Both the position numbers and the translations under genes were made by a program. From Thalassospira sp. ER-Se-21-Dark (GTDB lineage: Bacteria > Pseudomonadota > Alphaproteobacteria > Rhodospirillales > Thalassospiraceae), in NCBI RefSeq assembly GCF_017922435.1, contig NZ_VDEZ01000003.1:1-64000 (forward strand): a stretch of DNA of 64,000 nt. Direction: 5' to 3'. The notes under the pieces were generated by a model. The model was not told the DNA's origin and did no database searches. It saw only the letters and a list, made by a program, of their open reading frames with translations. This document shows positions 27,428 to 36,003 of this stretch, one piece after another (the first letter of the stretch is position 1; each line of letters starts with the position of its first letter).

Positions 27428-28000
27428 ATGAAGACCGCCATCCAAAAAGCTGCAGCAATTCTGTGCTTGGCACTTTTGAGCGCTTGCGCATCACCGGCAG
27501 AGTTCCAGAACATGGTGGTGACCGAAGGCATTGACACTGCCGCGACGCAAAACTCCGCTTTCAAAGACAGCATTGTCGTGAAATCGGTCGATGGCGGCGA
27601 AGAGACCAATCCGATGTGGACGTCTGAAATCAGCAGTCAGGCTTTTGAAAAGGCTTTGATCGCATCACTCGAAAATGCGCAGCTATTGGCAAAGCTTGAT
27701 GAAAATGCGCCATATCGTTTGCGTGTCACGTTGCTCGAGGTTGACCAGCCCCTGTTTGGCCTGGACCTGACGGTCAAAACCCGTGTGCGTTACGAAATCA
27801 TCGAAAAGGACAGCGATAAAACTGTTTTCAGTGAAGAAATTCCAGCAACCCATACCGCGACCTTTGGCGATTCTCCGTTTGCGATCCAGCGTCTGCGACT
27901 GGCAAACGAAGGTTCTGCAAAGAACAATATCGCCGCCTTCATTGAACGCGTCATCACCGTTTCGCCTGAAATGTCAGGCGGGAACGTAGCGCTTAAATAA
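27428..28000 (+). CDS. Putative lipoprotein of unknown function
   Basis: A 190-residue protein with a clear lipoprotein signal: a basic N-terminus, a hydrophobic stretch, and the lipobox LLSAC with Cys20 as the likely lipidated residue. The rest is a mixed alpha/beta domain with YRLRVTLLEVDQP and several strands, reminiscent of outer-membrane-associated lipoproteins. No family is recognised. ATG follows TGGAG. It converges on fliJ with overlapping 3' ends (8 nt overlap). Confidence 0.75.
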   Translation: MKTAIQKAAAILCLALLSACASPAEFQNMVVTEGIDTAATQNSAFKDSIVVKSVDGGEETNPMWTSEISSQAFEKALIASLENAQLLAKLDENAPYRLRVTLLEVDQPLFGLDLTVKTRVRYEIIEKDSDKTVFSEEIPATHTATFGDSPFAIQRLRLANEGSAKNNIAAFIERVITVSPEMSGGNVALK

Positions 28001-28421
28001 GCCCGTCATCGCGTGTCGCCGAACGCATGCCGATTTCGTCAAGTTCGTCTTGTTCTTTCTTGTCTTCTTCGGCGCGTTCGGCCTCAAGCCGGTTGCGTTC
28101 GGCAATTTCGGCGGTTTTAAATTCCTTAAAGGCATCGGCAACTTCATCGCGAAAGACGTCGATCTTTTTTTCCTGTTCGGCAATCATTTTTTCGATTGCC
28201 TCACGCTCGGCGATCACCGCGGTGGCAAACCCGCCATAGGCAAACCCCGCAAGTTCCGGATTTTCGGCCGCGATTTTTTGTTCGGCCAGCACCGCCTGTT
28301 CGAGGGCCTCTTTTTCCGCCTCAAGATTTCCCAGCACACCAAGCATCTCGCCCAATTGGCGCTGCTTTTCATCAAGCGCCCATTTGCGCATGCGCACCAG
28401 TGTTTTGAAATCTTTGGCCAT
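27993..28421 (-). CDS. fliJ: Flagellar export protein FliJ
   Basis: FliJ is the coiled-coil stalk of the FliI ATPase ring and recycles chaperones. The 142 residues are almost entirely helical, with Lys/Glu/Ala heptads and a short central gap around GFAYGGFA, typical of an antiparallel hairpin. ATG follows AGGGGGTAAC. It is 26 nt downstream of fliI, in the usual fliI-fliJ order. Confidence 0.9.
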   Translation of the reverse strand: MAKDFKTLVRMRKWALDEKQRQLGEMLGVLGNLEAEKEALEQAVLAEQKIAAENPELAGFAYGGFATAVIAEREAIEKMIAEQEKKIDVFRDEVADAFKEFKTAEIAERNRLEAERAEEDKKEQDELDEIGMRSATRDDGLI

Positions 28422-28447
28422 GGGTTACCCCCTAGGGTCCGCGATCA

Positions 28448-30034
28448 TTACGATCCATTCCCCGATGCGTCATTCCCGCCTTCGCTCAGCGCACGCTTGG
28501 CCGCGTTCAGGTCCTGCCCGTCACGTTGTGACCGGCTGTTGACCTTGGGTCCGCGATTGATCTTGGGCCCGATTGACGGCGGTGGTGCCGGGCGGGGGGC
28601 TGGCATTTCCGGCCCTCCGGCGGGCTGTTGCGGCTTGGCACTTCCCGCTTGCCGCGCCTGTCCACCCGGTTGTCCTTGGGCAGGGGCAGGTTGTTCGGGT
28701 TGCTCGGCCAGCATATCGAGGCGCCGGGCCAATTCCAGATATCCCTCATTGAGGCGCGTGCATTCCGTCTTGCGCTGTTTAAGGAATTCCTCGATCAGCG
28801 GGAAGTAATGAATGGCTTCGTCGACCTTGGGATCAGTTCCCTTGCGATAGGCGCCAAGGCGGATCAGTTCGGCCATATCATCGTAGGTCGCCAGAAGCTG
28901 GCGCGCGCGGGCAACGATCTGGTTTTCTTCCTCGTTATTACAGCCCGGCATGGTACGCGACACGCTGCGCAGGATATTGATCGCTGGATAGCGGCCCTGC
29001 TCCGCAATCGCACGGTCCAGCACCACGTGCCCATCCAAAATACCGCGCACCGCGTCAGAAATCGGTTCGTTATGGTCATCACCATCAACCAGAACCGTAA
29101 ACAGCCCGGTGATCGATCCCTGCCCAGGCCCGCCGGGACCCGCACGTTCCAAAAGACGCGGCAATTCGGCAAAGACGGTCGGCGTATAGCCCTTTGATGC
29201 CGGCGGCTCGCCCACCGAAAGACTGATTTCACGTTGCGCCATGGCAAAGCGGGTCACGGAATCCATCATGCACAGCACATCGCGCCCGACATCGCGGAAA
29301 TATTCCGAAAGCGCCATAGTCATATAGGCCGCCTGACGGCGCATTAGCGGTGGTTCATCCGATGTCGCCACGACGACGACCGAACGACGCAGGCCTTCTT
29401 CGCCCAGATCATCCTCGATGAATTCGCGCGCTTCGCGGCCACGTTCGCCAATCAGCCCCACCACCGACACATCCGATGTTGTATGGCGCGTCATCATCGA
29501 CAGCAAACTTGATTTACCAACACCCGACCCGGCAAAGATGCCCATACGTTGCCCGCGACAGCAGGTCAGAAACGTGTTCATCGCCCGAACGCCAAGATCG
29601 ATCTTGCCCGCCACGCGCTGGCGCGAATGGGCCGATGGCGGCATGTTGCGGATCGGATAAGGGCGATTGCCCTCAGACAGCGGGCCTTTGCCATCCACAG
29701 GCTCGCCAAAGGCATTGACCACACGGCCCAGCCAGCTTTCATCGGGATAGACTTGCGGTTGGGTATCGCCAAGTTCGACTTCGCAGCCGATCCCGATCCC
29801 GTCCAGAATACCAAACGGCATCAAAAGGGCGCGTTCATTGCGAAAACCGACAACCTCGCAAATGACGGTTTTGCCGTCGCGGCGTTTGACCTTGCAGCGG
29901 TCGCCAACCGACAACGCACCTTCGACACCGCCAATCTCGACCAGAAGGCCCAAAACAGCAGTCACCCGGCCAACCACGCGATAGTCGGGAATACGGCGGA
30001 GTTCTGCAACGATATTGCGGCCAATCTGAAACAC
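28448..30034 (-). CDS. fliI: Flagellum-specific export ATPase FliI
   Basis: The hexameric ATPase of the flagellar export apparatus. The F1-like beta-barrel spans 1-90. The ATPase core holds P-loop AGSGVGKSS (168-176), [13 protein letters not shown] and the [18 protein letters not shown] segment. The protein has 528 residues because of a tail of about 85 residues (445-528), rich in Pro, Gly, Gln and Ala, after the normal C-terminus. The start is GTG; an in-frame TGA five codons upstream excludes an upstream start. It is divergent from ctrA. Confidence 0.95.
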   Translation of the reverse strand: MFQIGRNIVAELRRIPDYRVVGRVTAVLGLLVEIGGVEGALSVGDRCKVKRRDGKTVICEVVGFRNERALLMPFGILDGIGIGCEVELGDTQPQVYPDESWLGRVVNAFGEPVDGKGPLSEGNRPYPIRNMPPSAHSRQRVAGKIDLGVRAMNTFLTCCRGQRMGIFAGSGVGKSSLLSMMTRHTTSDVSVVGLIGERGREAREFIEDDLGEEGLRRSVVVVATSDEPPLMRRQAAYMTMALSEYFRDVGRDVLCMMDSVTRFAMAQREISLSVGEPPASKGYTPTVFAELPRLLERAGPGGPGQGSITGLFTVLVDGDDHNEPISDAVRGILDGHVVLDRAIAEQGRYPAINILRSVSRTMPGCNNEEENQIVARARQLLATYDDMAELIRLGAYRKGTDPKVDEAIHYFPLIEEFLKQRKTECTRLNEGYLELARRLDMLAEQPEQPAPAQGQPGGQARQAGSAKPQQPAGGPEMPAPRPAPPPSIGPKINRGPKVNSRSQRDGQDLNAAKRALSEGGNDASGNGS

Positions 30035-30439
30035 GGGCGGTTCTTTTCAGCGAAAATGGTACAAACAACTCTTGTAACACGGAAATTTGCCCCGCCGAAC
30101 GGTCACAGGGGTGGCAAATCGTACCGCGTCGTACCAAATATATAGTCATAATCGGTATTAAAAAGCCGTGTAGACGATTAATTCGATTTTTTTTCGTTGC
30201 ATAAGGCTTTTGGAATTAACACCGCAAACCGTTGGGAAAACTTGCGTTCCGTCCCCGAGTCGCTTCTTTGAACGAAAAAAAGTTAACAAGTTGCGACTCG
30301 CCTGCTTGCCACGAGTCGCAAAGCAACGTATCGTTAACCGAATGGGGAAAATTTCCCAAAGGCCGGCAATCGTTGGGGCGCTTGTCGATCTACCGGATCA
30401 ACACGGACTTATTGCGGAACACGGTAACGGAGCAGAGAC
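30035..30439. promoter_or_regulatory. Divergent fliI/ctrA control region with clustered GANTC sites
   Basis: A 405-bp gap without a supported gene. It has GANTC sites at 30257-30261, 30295-30299 and 30313-30317. The last two lie in the arms of a perfect 10-bp inverted repeat, TTGCGACTCG (30291-30300) and CGAGTCGCAA (30312-30321). Three TTAAC half-sites of the CtrA type occur at 30216, 30283 and 30334, without a complete TTAA-N7-TTAA pair. GGGAAAATTTCCC at 30345-30357 is a further near-palindrome. CcrM methylation and CtrA autoregulation are a reasonable reading, by analogy to Caulobacter ctrA. Confidence 0.55.
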
Positions 30440-31135
30440 ATGCGGGTGCTGCTTGTTGAGGATGACAACACCTATGCTGACAGCATCGAATTGATGCTTA
30501 AGTCTGAGGGCATGGTGATTGACACTACCGACCTTGGGGAAGATGGTCTCGAGATCGGCAAGCTTTACGATTATGACATTATTCTTCTGGACCTTATGCT
30601 GCCAGATATTGACGGCTACGAGGTCCTGAGACGTTTGCGCGACGCACGCGTCGAAACACCGGTCCTGATCCTGTCGGGTCTGACCGAAACCGAAGACAAG
30701 GTCAAAGGCCTTGGCTTTGGCGCAGATGATTATCTGACCAAGCCTTTCGAGAAAACCGAACTTCTGGCACGTGTGCAGGCAATTGTTCGCCGTTCACGCG
30801 GCCATGCCCAGTCGATGATTTCGACCGGTAAGCTCAACGTCAACCTGGATGCACGCACCGTCGATGTCGATGGCAAACCGCTGCATCTGACCGGCAAGGA
30901 ATATGGCATTCTGGAACTGCTGTCGCTGCGCAAGGGCACGACACTGACCAAGGAAATGTTCCTCAACCACCTTTATGGCGGTATGGACGAGCCGGAACTC
31001 AAGATCATTGACGTCTTTGTCTGCAAACTGCGCAAGAAAATCCAGTCTGCGACCAAGGGCGACAATTACATCCATACGGTTTGGGGCCGGGGCTATGTCC
31101 TGCGCGATCCCGACACCAACAGCGCTGCGGCCTGA
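30440..31135 (+). CDS. ctrA: Response regulator CtrA
   Basis: A master regulator in alphaproteobacteria; in Rhodospirillales it mainly governs motility instead of viability. The 231 residues hold a receiver domain with the acidic pair in VEDDN and phosphorylation site Asp51 in [13 protein letters not shown]. An OmpR-type winged helix (about 125-225) has [18 protein letters not shown] and the recognition segment [14 protein letters not shown], which is essentially the CtrA signature. Its phosphate would come through ChpT, encoded at 38852. ATG follows AACGGAGCAGAG. The 5' region carries GANTC sites and ends downstream in a strong bidirectional terminator. Confidence 0.97.
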   Translation: MRVLLVEDDNTYADSIELMLKSEGMVIDTTDLGEDGLEIGKLYDYDIILLDLMLPDIDGYEVLRRLRDARVETPVLILSGLTETEDKVKGLGFGADDYLTKPFEKTELLARVQAIVRRSRGHAQSMISTGKLNVNLDARTVDVDGKPLHLTGKEYGILELLSLRKGTTLTKEMFLNHLYGGMDEPELKIIDVFVCKLRKKIQSATKGDNYIHTVWGRGYVLRDPDTNSAAA

Positions 31136-31190
31136 TTTTCGGGAACTTGGTATCAGGCATGCCTGATGCCGCCCCAACAGTTGCCGCTAT

Positions 31191-31229
31191 ACGAAAAACG
31201 CCCCGGTTCATATCCGGGGCGTTTTTCGT
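31191..31229. terminator. Bidirectional terminator between ctrA and the methyltransferase gene
   Basis: A perfect 16-bp stem (ACGAAAAACGCCCCGG with CCGGGGCGTTTTTCGT), loop TTCATAT, with T-runs on both strands. It serves ctrA on + and the convergent gene on -. Confidence 0.95.
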
Positions 31230-31235
31230 TTCCGA

Positions 31236-31883
31236 TCACGGCAAATAGATAAGTGGATCAACAAGGCCGCTGATCTGCAACCGATCAATCAGTTCGAAAA
31301 TCGGGATCACCATCAGAAAGACCAGCCCGTCGCGCAATGTCCGCCACAAAAGATGCGGGCGAACTTCAAGGATCTCGGCATCGCGCCAGGCACCAAACCG
31401 CGGACCAAAGCGCGGCACGCGCGCCTTGTAATCTTCAAACGATGTGCCAAAAAGTGTCTCGAGCGCCCTTTCTTCGCGCAGGATCACCGGCAAGAACACA
31501 CCAAACGCCCCCACCCCGAACAACAGGACAATCAAAAGGCTGCCGGTTTGCGCGCCAATGCCGACCGCGCCGATGAAGCTGAACATATAAAGCGGATTGC
31601 GGCTGATGGAATAGGGGCCCGTATCGGTCAGATCGCGGGCCTTGCGCCCGCCGATATACAGCGTGCACCAGGCCCGCCCGAAAATAGCCATCAGGATCAG
31701 GACAATCCCGCCGGTCTCGACCGTTTCATGGGTAAACATCTCCACCTGTGCCAGCGACTGCATAAGCGGAAGCGCACACAGCACCAACAGCGCAATGCCT
31801 GCAATGGCAAGCTTGCGACGGCGCTGGACACGGCGAAGGTCCTGACGCGGTGTGGCGATCGTGTTTGATGGATTTAAGGTCAT
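31236..31883 (-). CDS. Isoprenylcysteine carboxyl methyltransferase-like membrane protein
   Basis: A 215-residue membrane protein with about five helices. The ICMT/phospholipid methyltransferase-type C-terminal motif is present: TGPYSISRNPLYM followed by EERALETLFGTSFEDYKA and VPRFGP, the AdoMet-binding signature of this group. The methyl acceptor in bacteria is usually unknown. ATG follows GGGAAGG. It is downstream of cheR on the same strand but separated by about 50 nt with a hairpin. Confidence 0.85.
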   Translation of the reverse strand: MTLNPSNTIATPRQDLRRVQRRRKLAIAGIALLVLCALPLMQSLAQVEMFTHETVETGGIVLILMAIFGRAWCTLYIGGRKARDLTDTGPYSISRNPLYMFSFIGAVGIGAQTGSLLIVLLFGVGAFGVFLPVILREERALETLFGTSFEDYKARVPRFGPRFGAWRDAEILEVRPHLLWRTLRDGLVFLMVIPIFELIDRLQISGLVDPLIYLP

Positions 31884-31937
31884 TGGCCTTCCCGACTTTC
31901 AGTTCAACAGAACAGTCGGCAAGAAACCAACTGTCAG

Positions 31938-33308
31938 CTACTTCTTGTCGTCCGGTTTGCCAAAGCGGGACCGATCAAAGGTCGTGGACGGGCGCGTGGT
32001 TCCGCTGGAACCGCTTGTATTGCTGCTGCCTGTCCCCGGCCGTTGTGTTGTACCGCCGGCACCTGCACCGGTTCCGGTGCCAAGCGGGCGGCGATAGGTC
32101 GAACCAGTGGTATCCGTTGTTCCCGGACGTGTGGTTGAACCTGTACCAGTCGAACCTGACGGCCTGCTGAACGCGCTGCCAGTTGTACCCGATCCCGTGC
32201 TACCGGTTCCGGTTGTTCCCGGGCGGGTGGTTGACGGGGGGGTGCCAAGCGGGCGCTGGGTAGACGTTGTGCCAAAACCTGAACCTGCGGGGCGGGTTGT
32301 TGCCGTCCCTGCTGTTCCGGTTGTTCCTGTTGTCCCGACTGCCGGGCGGGCCGTTGTACCGGTCGTGGTTGCGGCACCGGTTTGCATATGTTTGGGCTTC
32401 TGGAAGGCCAAGCCCCCGGGTGCAGCAGCACCGGCCGCACTTGCGGCCCCCGCCTGCGCCTTTTCAAGCGCTGTCAGATCGACTTCCGGTGCCCCCGGAC
32501 GGTTAAGCTGATAAATGCCACGCTGACGTGCAAGCGGTTTGAACTTGTCGGAAATGCCCAGAACCGTTTCTGCCCCGCCAAGGAACAGGAAACCGTCATC
32601 TGGCATCAGGGCAGAAACACGCGAAAGAACATCACTTTTGGTCGGCTGATCGAAATAGATCAGCACGTTACGACAATAGACGACATCAAACTGCCCAAGC
32701 GGACGGAAATCTTCCAGAAGGTTGAATTCCTTGTACTGTACCTTGGACCGGATATCGGCAGAGATTTGCCACTGGTCTTCCTTCTTCTGGAAGTACTTGA
32801 CCAGAAGGCCGATCGGAAGGCCCCTTTGGACTTCGAACTGCGAATACAGGCCGGCACGCGCCTTGGTCAGGATCTCGCGCGAGATATCAGTCCCGACGAT
32901 ATCAATCCGCCAGCCAGCGAGCTGCGACTTGAATTCATCAAGGATCATCGCCAGTGAATAGGGTTCCTGCCCGGAAGAGGCGGCAGCACACCAGATGCGC
33001 AGATGTTTCTTCGACGCACGTGTCTTGATCATGTGCGGCAGGACAACATGGCGGAACTGGTCAAACGGTTTGGTATCGCGGAAGAAGAAGCTTTCATTGG
33101 TCGTCATCGCATCAACGACTTCTTCGACCAGATTGCGGTCGCCACCGCGCAGCGTACCGATCAGCTCCGTCAGGTCCTTGAGACCCCGTTTGCGTGCAAT
33201 CGGCATCAACCGGCTTTCGAGCAGATAAGTCTTGTCCTGGCTCAGAACGAGCCCGGACTTTGACTTGATCAATCTGCTTACAAACTCGAAGTCATCCGGC
33301 TTCATCAT
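31938..33308 (-). CDS. cheR: Chemotaxis methyltransferase CheR with long repetitive tail
   Basis: CheR methylates glutamates of chemoreceptors using AdoMet. The helical N-domain spans about 1-65. The catalytic domain (about 66-280) shows TNESFFFRD, the SAM motif CAAASSGQEPYS (107-118) and YCRNVLIYF (221-229). After about residue 280 there is a 175-residue tail made mostly of Thr, Gly, Ser, Pro and Arg with imperfect repeats such as TTRPGTTGTG and RRPLGTG, ending in a charged FGKPDDKK. This tail is unknown in standard CheR and may be a flexible tether. It follows cheB closely. Confidence 0.93.
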   Translation of the reverse strand: MMKPDDFEFVSRLIKSKSGLVLSQDKTYLLESRLMPIARKRGLKDLTELIGTLRGGDRNLVEEVVDAMTTNESFFFRDTKPFDQFRHVVLPHMIKTRASKKHLRIWCAAASSGQEPYSLAMILDEFKSQLAGWRIDIVGTDISREILTKARAGLYSQFEVQRGLPIGLLVKYFQKKEDQWQISADIRSKVQYKEFNLLEDFRPLGQFDVVYCRNVLIYFDQPTKSDVLSRVSALMPDDGFLFLGGAETVLGISDKFKPLARQRGIYQLNRPGAPEVDLTALEKAQAGAASAAGAAAPGGLAFQKPKHMQTGAATTTGTTARPAVGTTGTTGTAGTATTRPAGSGFGTTSTQRPLGTPPSTTRPGTTGTGSTGSGTTGSAFSRPSGSTGTGSTTRPGTTDTTGSTYRRPLGTGTGAGAGGTTQRPGTGSSNTSGSSGTTRPSTTFDRSRFGKPDDKK

Positions 33309-33314
33309 TGTGGG

Positions 33315-34964
33315 TTAACGACCCCCCGCGAATTTTTTGATATAGGCCGCAATCCCACCCACCGGCAAAACCGCAGAACAGATACCGGCATGCGCCGCAG
33401 CGCCCGGCATCCCCCATACAACGCTACTCTGCTCGTCCTGTGCCACGACCATGCCCCCCGCATTGACCACGTCACGTCCACCAAGCATACCATCCTGCCC
33501 CATTCCGGTAAGTATTGCAGTCAGAATGTTTCCTCCGTAACTCGCGACCAGACTGCGCAACATCGGATCGACCGACGGACGACAGAAATTCTCGGGCGGG
33601 TTCTGATTCAACTTCAGATGCCGACTGGCACCACGCCCCTCTACAGTCATGTGGTAATCACCGGGGGCAAGATAAACCTGTCCACCAACAATTGGCATAT
33701 TGTTTTGTGCTTCCTGACATTTAAGCCCGGTCAGACGGGTGATGTGCTCGGCCAGAATGGTGGTAAAGGTCGCGGGCATATGCTGGGTAATGAAGATCGG
33801 CTGGCGCACGCCATTGAGGCCGCGCAACACTTCAAACAAGGCCTGCGGCCCACCGGTCGAGCTGCCAATCGCGATGGCTTCGACATTGATGCGTTTTTCG
33901 GGCAGAAGCGTGACGCCACCGCGTGCGGACTGGCGTTTTGCCGGGGCCGGTGCACTTGCCGAACGGGCCTGTTGGGCGCGCGCACTTTTTTGTGGCGCGG
34001 GTGCGGTTGGCCGTTTGGCCGGCGGTGCCGTTCTTGCGCTTGGTGCTGCTGTGGCGGGGCGTTCCGGCATTTTGGGCACGGTTTTGCCCTGCCCGCCTGC
34101 CGCAATGGCCGCATCGCGAATAAGTCTGCCCGGATCGCGTGACGGTGCCGTCGAACGCACCGCACCACCAGCCGGGTTGGCAGCCGGTTTTGCGGCCTCC
34201 GACGATGCCGGTGTGGCCGGTTGCGGCTTTGGTGCCGGTTGCTGCGGCATCGGCGTCTGGCGCATCTGCGTTGGCTGCGGACGGTGTTGCTGCATCGGGC
34301 GGGGGCGCAATTCGGCGGTAAATCGTTTGCGCTGGATCCGGCCTTGTTTGTGAAGCTGCTGATGTTCGACCGACATCTCCGCCCGGAAAGCAGCCGCCTT
34401 GCCGTCAGAAGTCACGTCATCCGGCTCGGATGCCTCGGCATCGGGCGCAGTTGATTTTTCCTCTGGTTCCGGTTCGGGTGCGGCTTGGGCAGCAGCCGTT
34501 TCTGCCGCGGCAGTTTCTTCGACCTCAAGCATCTTGCGACGCTGTTCAGCCCAGGCTTTCACCTTGTCGAGAAGTTCTTCGCGGAACCCCTCGCCGACAT
34601 TCAGGTCTTTTGACGAGCTTGGCTTGGGGATGTAATCCACAGCCCCCAGCGTCATCGCCTGGAAACTGATATCGGCATTTCGTTTGGTGAGTGTGGACGC
34701 CATGATCACGCGGACTGTCGGATCGATCTCCAACAGTTTCGGCAAGGCCGTCAAACCATCCATTACCGGCATTTCGATATCAAGAACAACGGCTTCGATG
34801 CCGCCTTTTTCCATGACTGCCAGTGCTTCTTCGCCATTACTGACCGATCCGACGACTTCGATTTCGGCGTCTTCGGTCATCATACGTGTAACAAGTCCGC
34901 GCACGATGGCGGAATCATCCACGATCAGGACTTTGTATGGCGAATGGATGGGCGTTTCTTCCAC
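33315..34964 (-). CDS. cheB: Chemotaxis methylesterase CheB
   Basis: A receptor methylesterase/deamidase controlled by a receiver domain. The 549 residues hold a receiver (about 8-130, phosphorylation site Asp62 in VLDIEMPVMDG), a very long Pro/Ala/Gln/Arg-rich linker (about 135-355) and the esterase domain (about 358-549) with triad Ser369 (IGSSTGG), His395 (QHMP) and Asp491 (GMGQDGM). Typical CheB has a linker of about 20-40 residues. The start is GTG after GGGGAC. It is the fourth gene of the cheAWYBR order. Confidence 0.94.
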   Translation of the reverse strand: MEETPIHSPYKVLIVDDSAIVRGLVTRMMTEDAEIEVVGSVSNGEEALAVMEKGGIEAVVLDIEMPVMDGLTALPKLLEIDPTVRVIMASTLTKRNADISFQAMTLGAVDYIPKPSSSKDLNVGEGFREELLDKVKAWAEQRRKMLEVEETAAAETAAAQAAPEPEPEEKSTAPDAEASEPDDVTSDGKAAAFRAEMSVEHQQLHKQGRIQRKRFTAELRPRPMQQHRPQPTQMRQTPMPQQPAPKPQPATPASSEAAKPAANPAGGAVRSTAPSRDPGRLIRDAAIAAGGQGKTVPKMPERPATAAPSARTAPPAKRPTAPAPQKSARAQQARSASAPAPAKRQSARGGVTLLPEKRINVEAIAIGSSTGGPQALFEVLRGLNGVRQPIFITQHMPATFTTILAEHITRLTGLKCQEAQNNMPIVGGQVYLAPGDYHMTVEGRGASRHLKLNQNPPENFCRPSVDPMLRSLVASYGGNILTAILTGMGQDGMLGGRDVVNAGGMVVAQDEQSSVVWGMPGAAAHAGICSAVLPVGGIAAYIKKFAGGR

Positions 34965-35032
34965 GTGGTAGCGTCCCCGCTTGATGATGGAGATCGGATC
35001 TTGAAGGCTTAAAGGTTCGTGAGCACCCCGGC

Positions 35033-35398
35033 CTAGATCAGGCCGACCTGCTCGAACTTGGCCTGGATGATCTCGCTATCGAACGGCTTCATGATGTATT
35101 CGTTCGCGCCAGCGGTGATGGCTTCCTGAATGTGTTCAAGGTCGTTTTCAGTTGTACAGAACACAACAACAGGATCATCGCCACCAGGCGTTGCACGCAG
35201 TTCACGCAGGAACTCGATCCCGCTTTTGACGGGCATGTTCCAATCAAGCAGAACCGCGTCGGGCATGGACTCAAGGCACTTGTCGAGCGCCTCTTGACCG
35301 TCCACTGCCTCTACAACCGCAAACCCGATTTCCTCGAGAATGCGTCTTGCTACCATCCGGATGACTTTCGAATCATCGACGACGAGACAACTCTTCAT
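35033..35398 (-). CDS. cheY: Chemotaxis response regulator CheY
   Basis: A single-domain receiver of 121 residues: acidic pair in VVDDSK, phosphorylation site Asp52 in LLDWNMPVKSG, Thr/Ser in FCTTEN and Lys in IMKPFD. Phospho-CheY binds the flagellar switch, or in systems with several CheY proteins acts as a phosphate sink. ATG follows GAAGGAAG. It is located between cheW and cheB. Confidence 0.95.
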   Translation of the reverse strand: MKSCLVVDDSKVIRMVARRILEEIGFAVVEAVDGQEALDKCLESMPDAVLLDWNMPVKSGIEFLRELRATPGGDDPVVVFCTTENDLEHIQEAITAGANEYIMKPFDSEIIQAKFEQVGLI

Positions 35399-35480
35399 CG
35401 ACTTCCTTCTCGCTTACTTAGGTCGTTAAGCCACAATGGCAGGAACCGGGCACATTGCGTGCCCGGCATGGGAAATCAGG

Positions 35481-35987
35481 TTAACCGGCCTGCTTGATCG
35501 AAGACGTGAAATCAAGCAGACGGGTCACGTCGAGAATCACCAGAAGCTTCTTGTCGAGACGGAATATACCGTCCGAAAATTCGCGCCAGCGCGGATCAAG
35601 CGTTGCCGGGTTCTGTTCGAACGCCTTTTTCGGAACGCTCAGAACCTCACCCACCTGATCGACCATCAGGCTGTAAAGCTCGCCACCTTCATCGACAACG
35701 ATGCTCATGCCCGGTTCATCGTCTTCACGGTCACGCAGACCAAGACGTTTGCGAACATCAATCGCGGTCACGATACGACCACGCAGGTTCAACGATCCGG
35801 CCACTTCCGGCGGTGAAAGCGGGATGCGGGTAATGCGTTGCGGCCCCAGGACATCCTGAACGGTCAGGACAGGGATACCGAAAAGCTGCTTGCCAATATT
35901 CGCGGTCACGAAATCCTGGCTGTCACCACCAAGTTCAAGGGCGCCGCCTTTTTCCTGGCTCGGGACGAGTGCGTTTTTATCGCTCAT
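35481..35987 (-). CDS. cheW: Chemotaxis coupling protein CheW
   Basis: An adaptor that links chemoreceptors to CheA. The 168 residues form a CheW/SH3-like double barrel (about 25-165), with FGIPVLTVQDVLGPQRITRIP and LNLRGRIVTAIDVRKRLGL. A charged segment of about 25 residues precedes the domain. ATG follows GGGAG. It is 16 nt downstream of cheA. Confidence 0.95.
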   Translation of the reverse strand: MSDKNALVPSQEKGGALELGGDSQDFVTANIGKQLFGIPVLTVQDVLGPQRITRIPLSPPEVAGSLNLRGRIVTAIDVRKRLGLRDREDDEPGMSIVVDEGGELYSLMVDQVGEVLSVPKKAFEQNPATLDPRWREFSDGIFRLDKKLLVILDVTRLLDFTSSIKQAG

Positions 35988-36003
35988 AGGACTGTTCTCC
36001 CGC

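Noticed and set aside
31950..32470. Repeats that look CRISPR- or minisatellite-like
   Set aside because: They are irregular, in frame, and encode the Thr/Gly/Pro tail of CheR; no constant repeat-spacer pattern exists.
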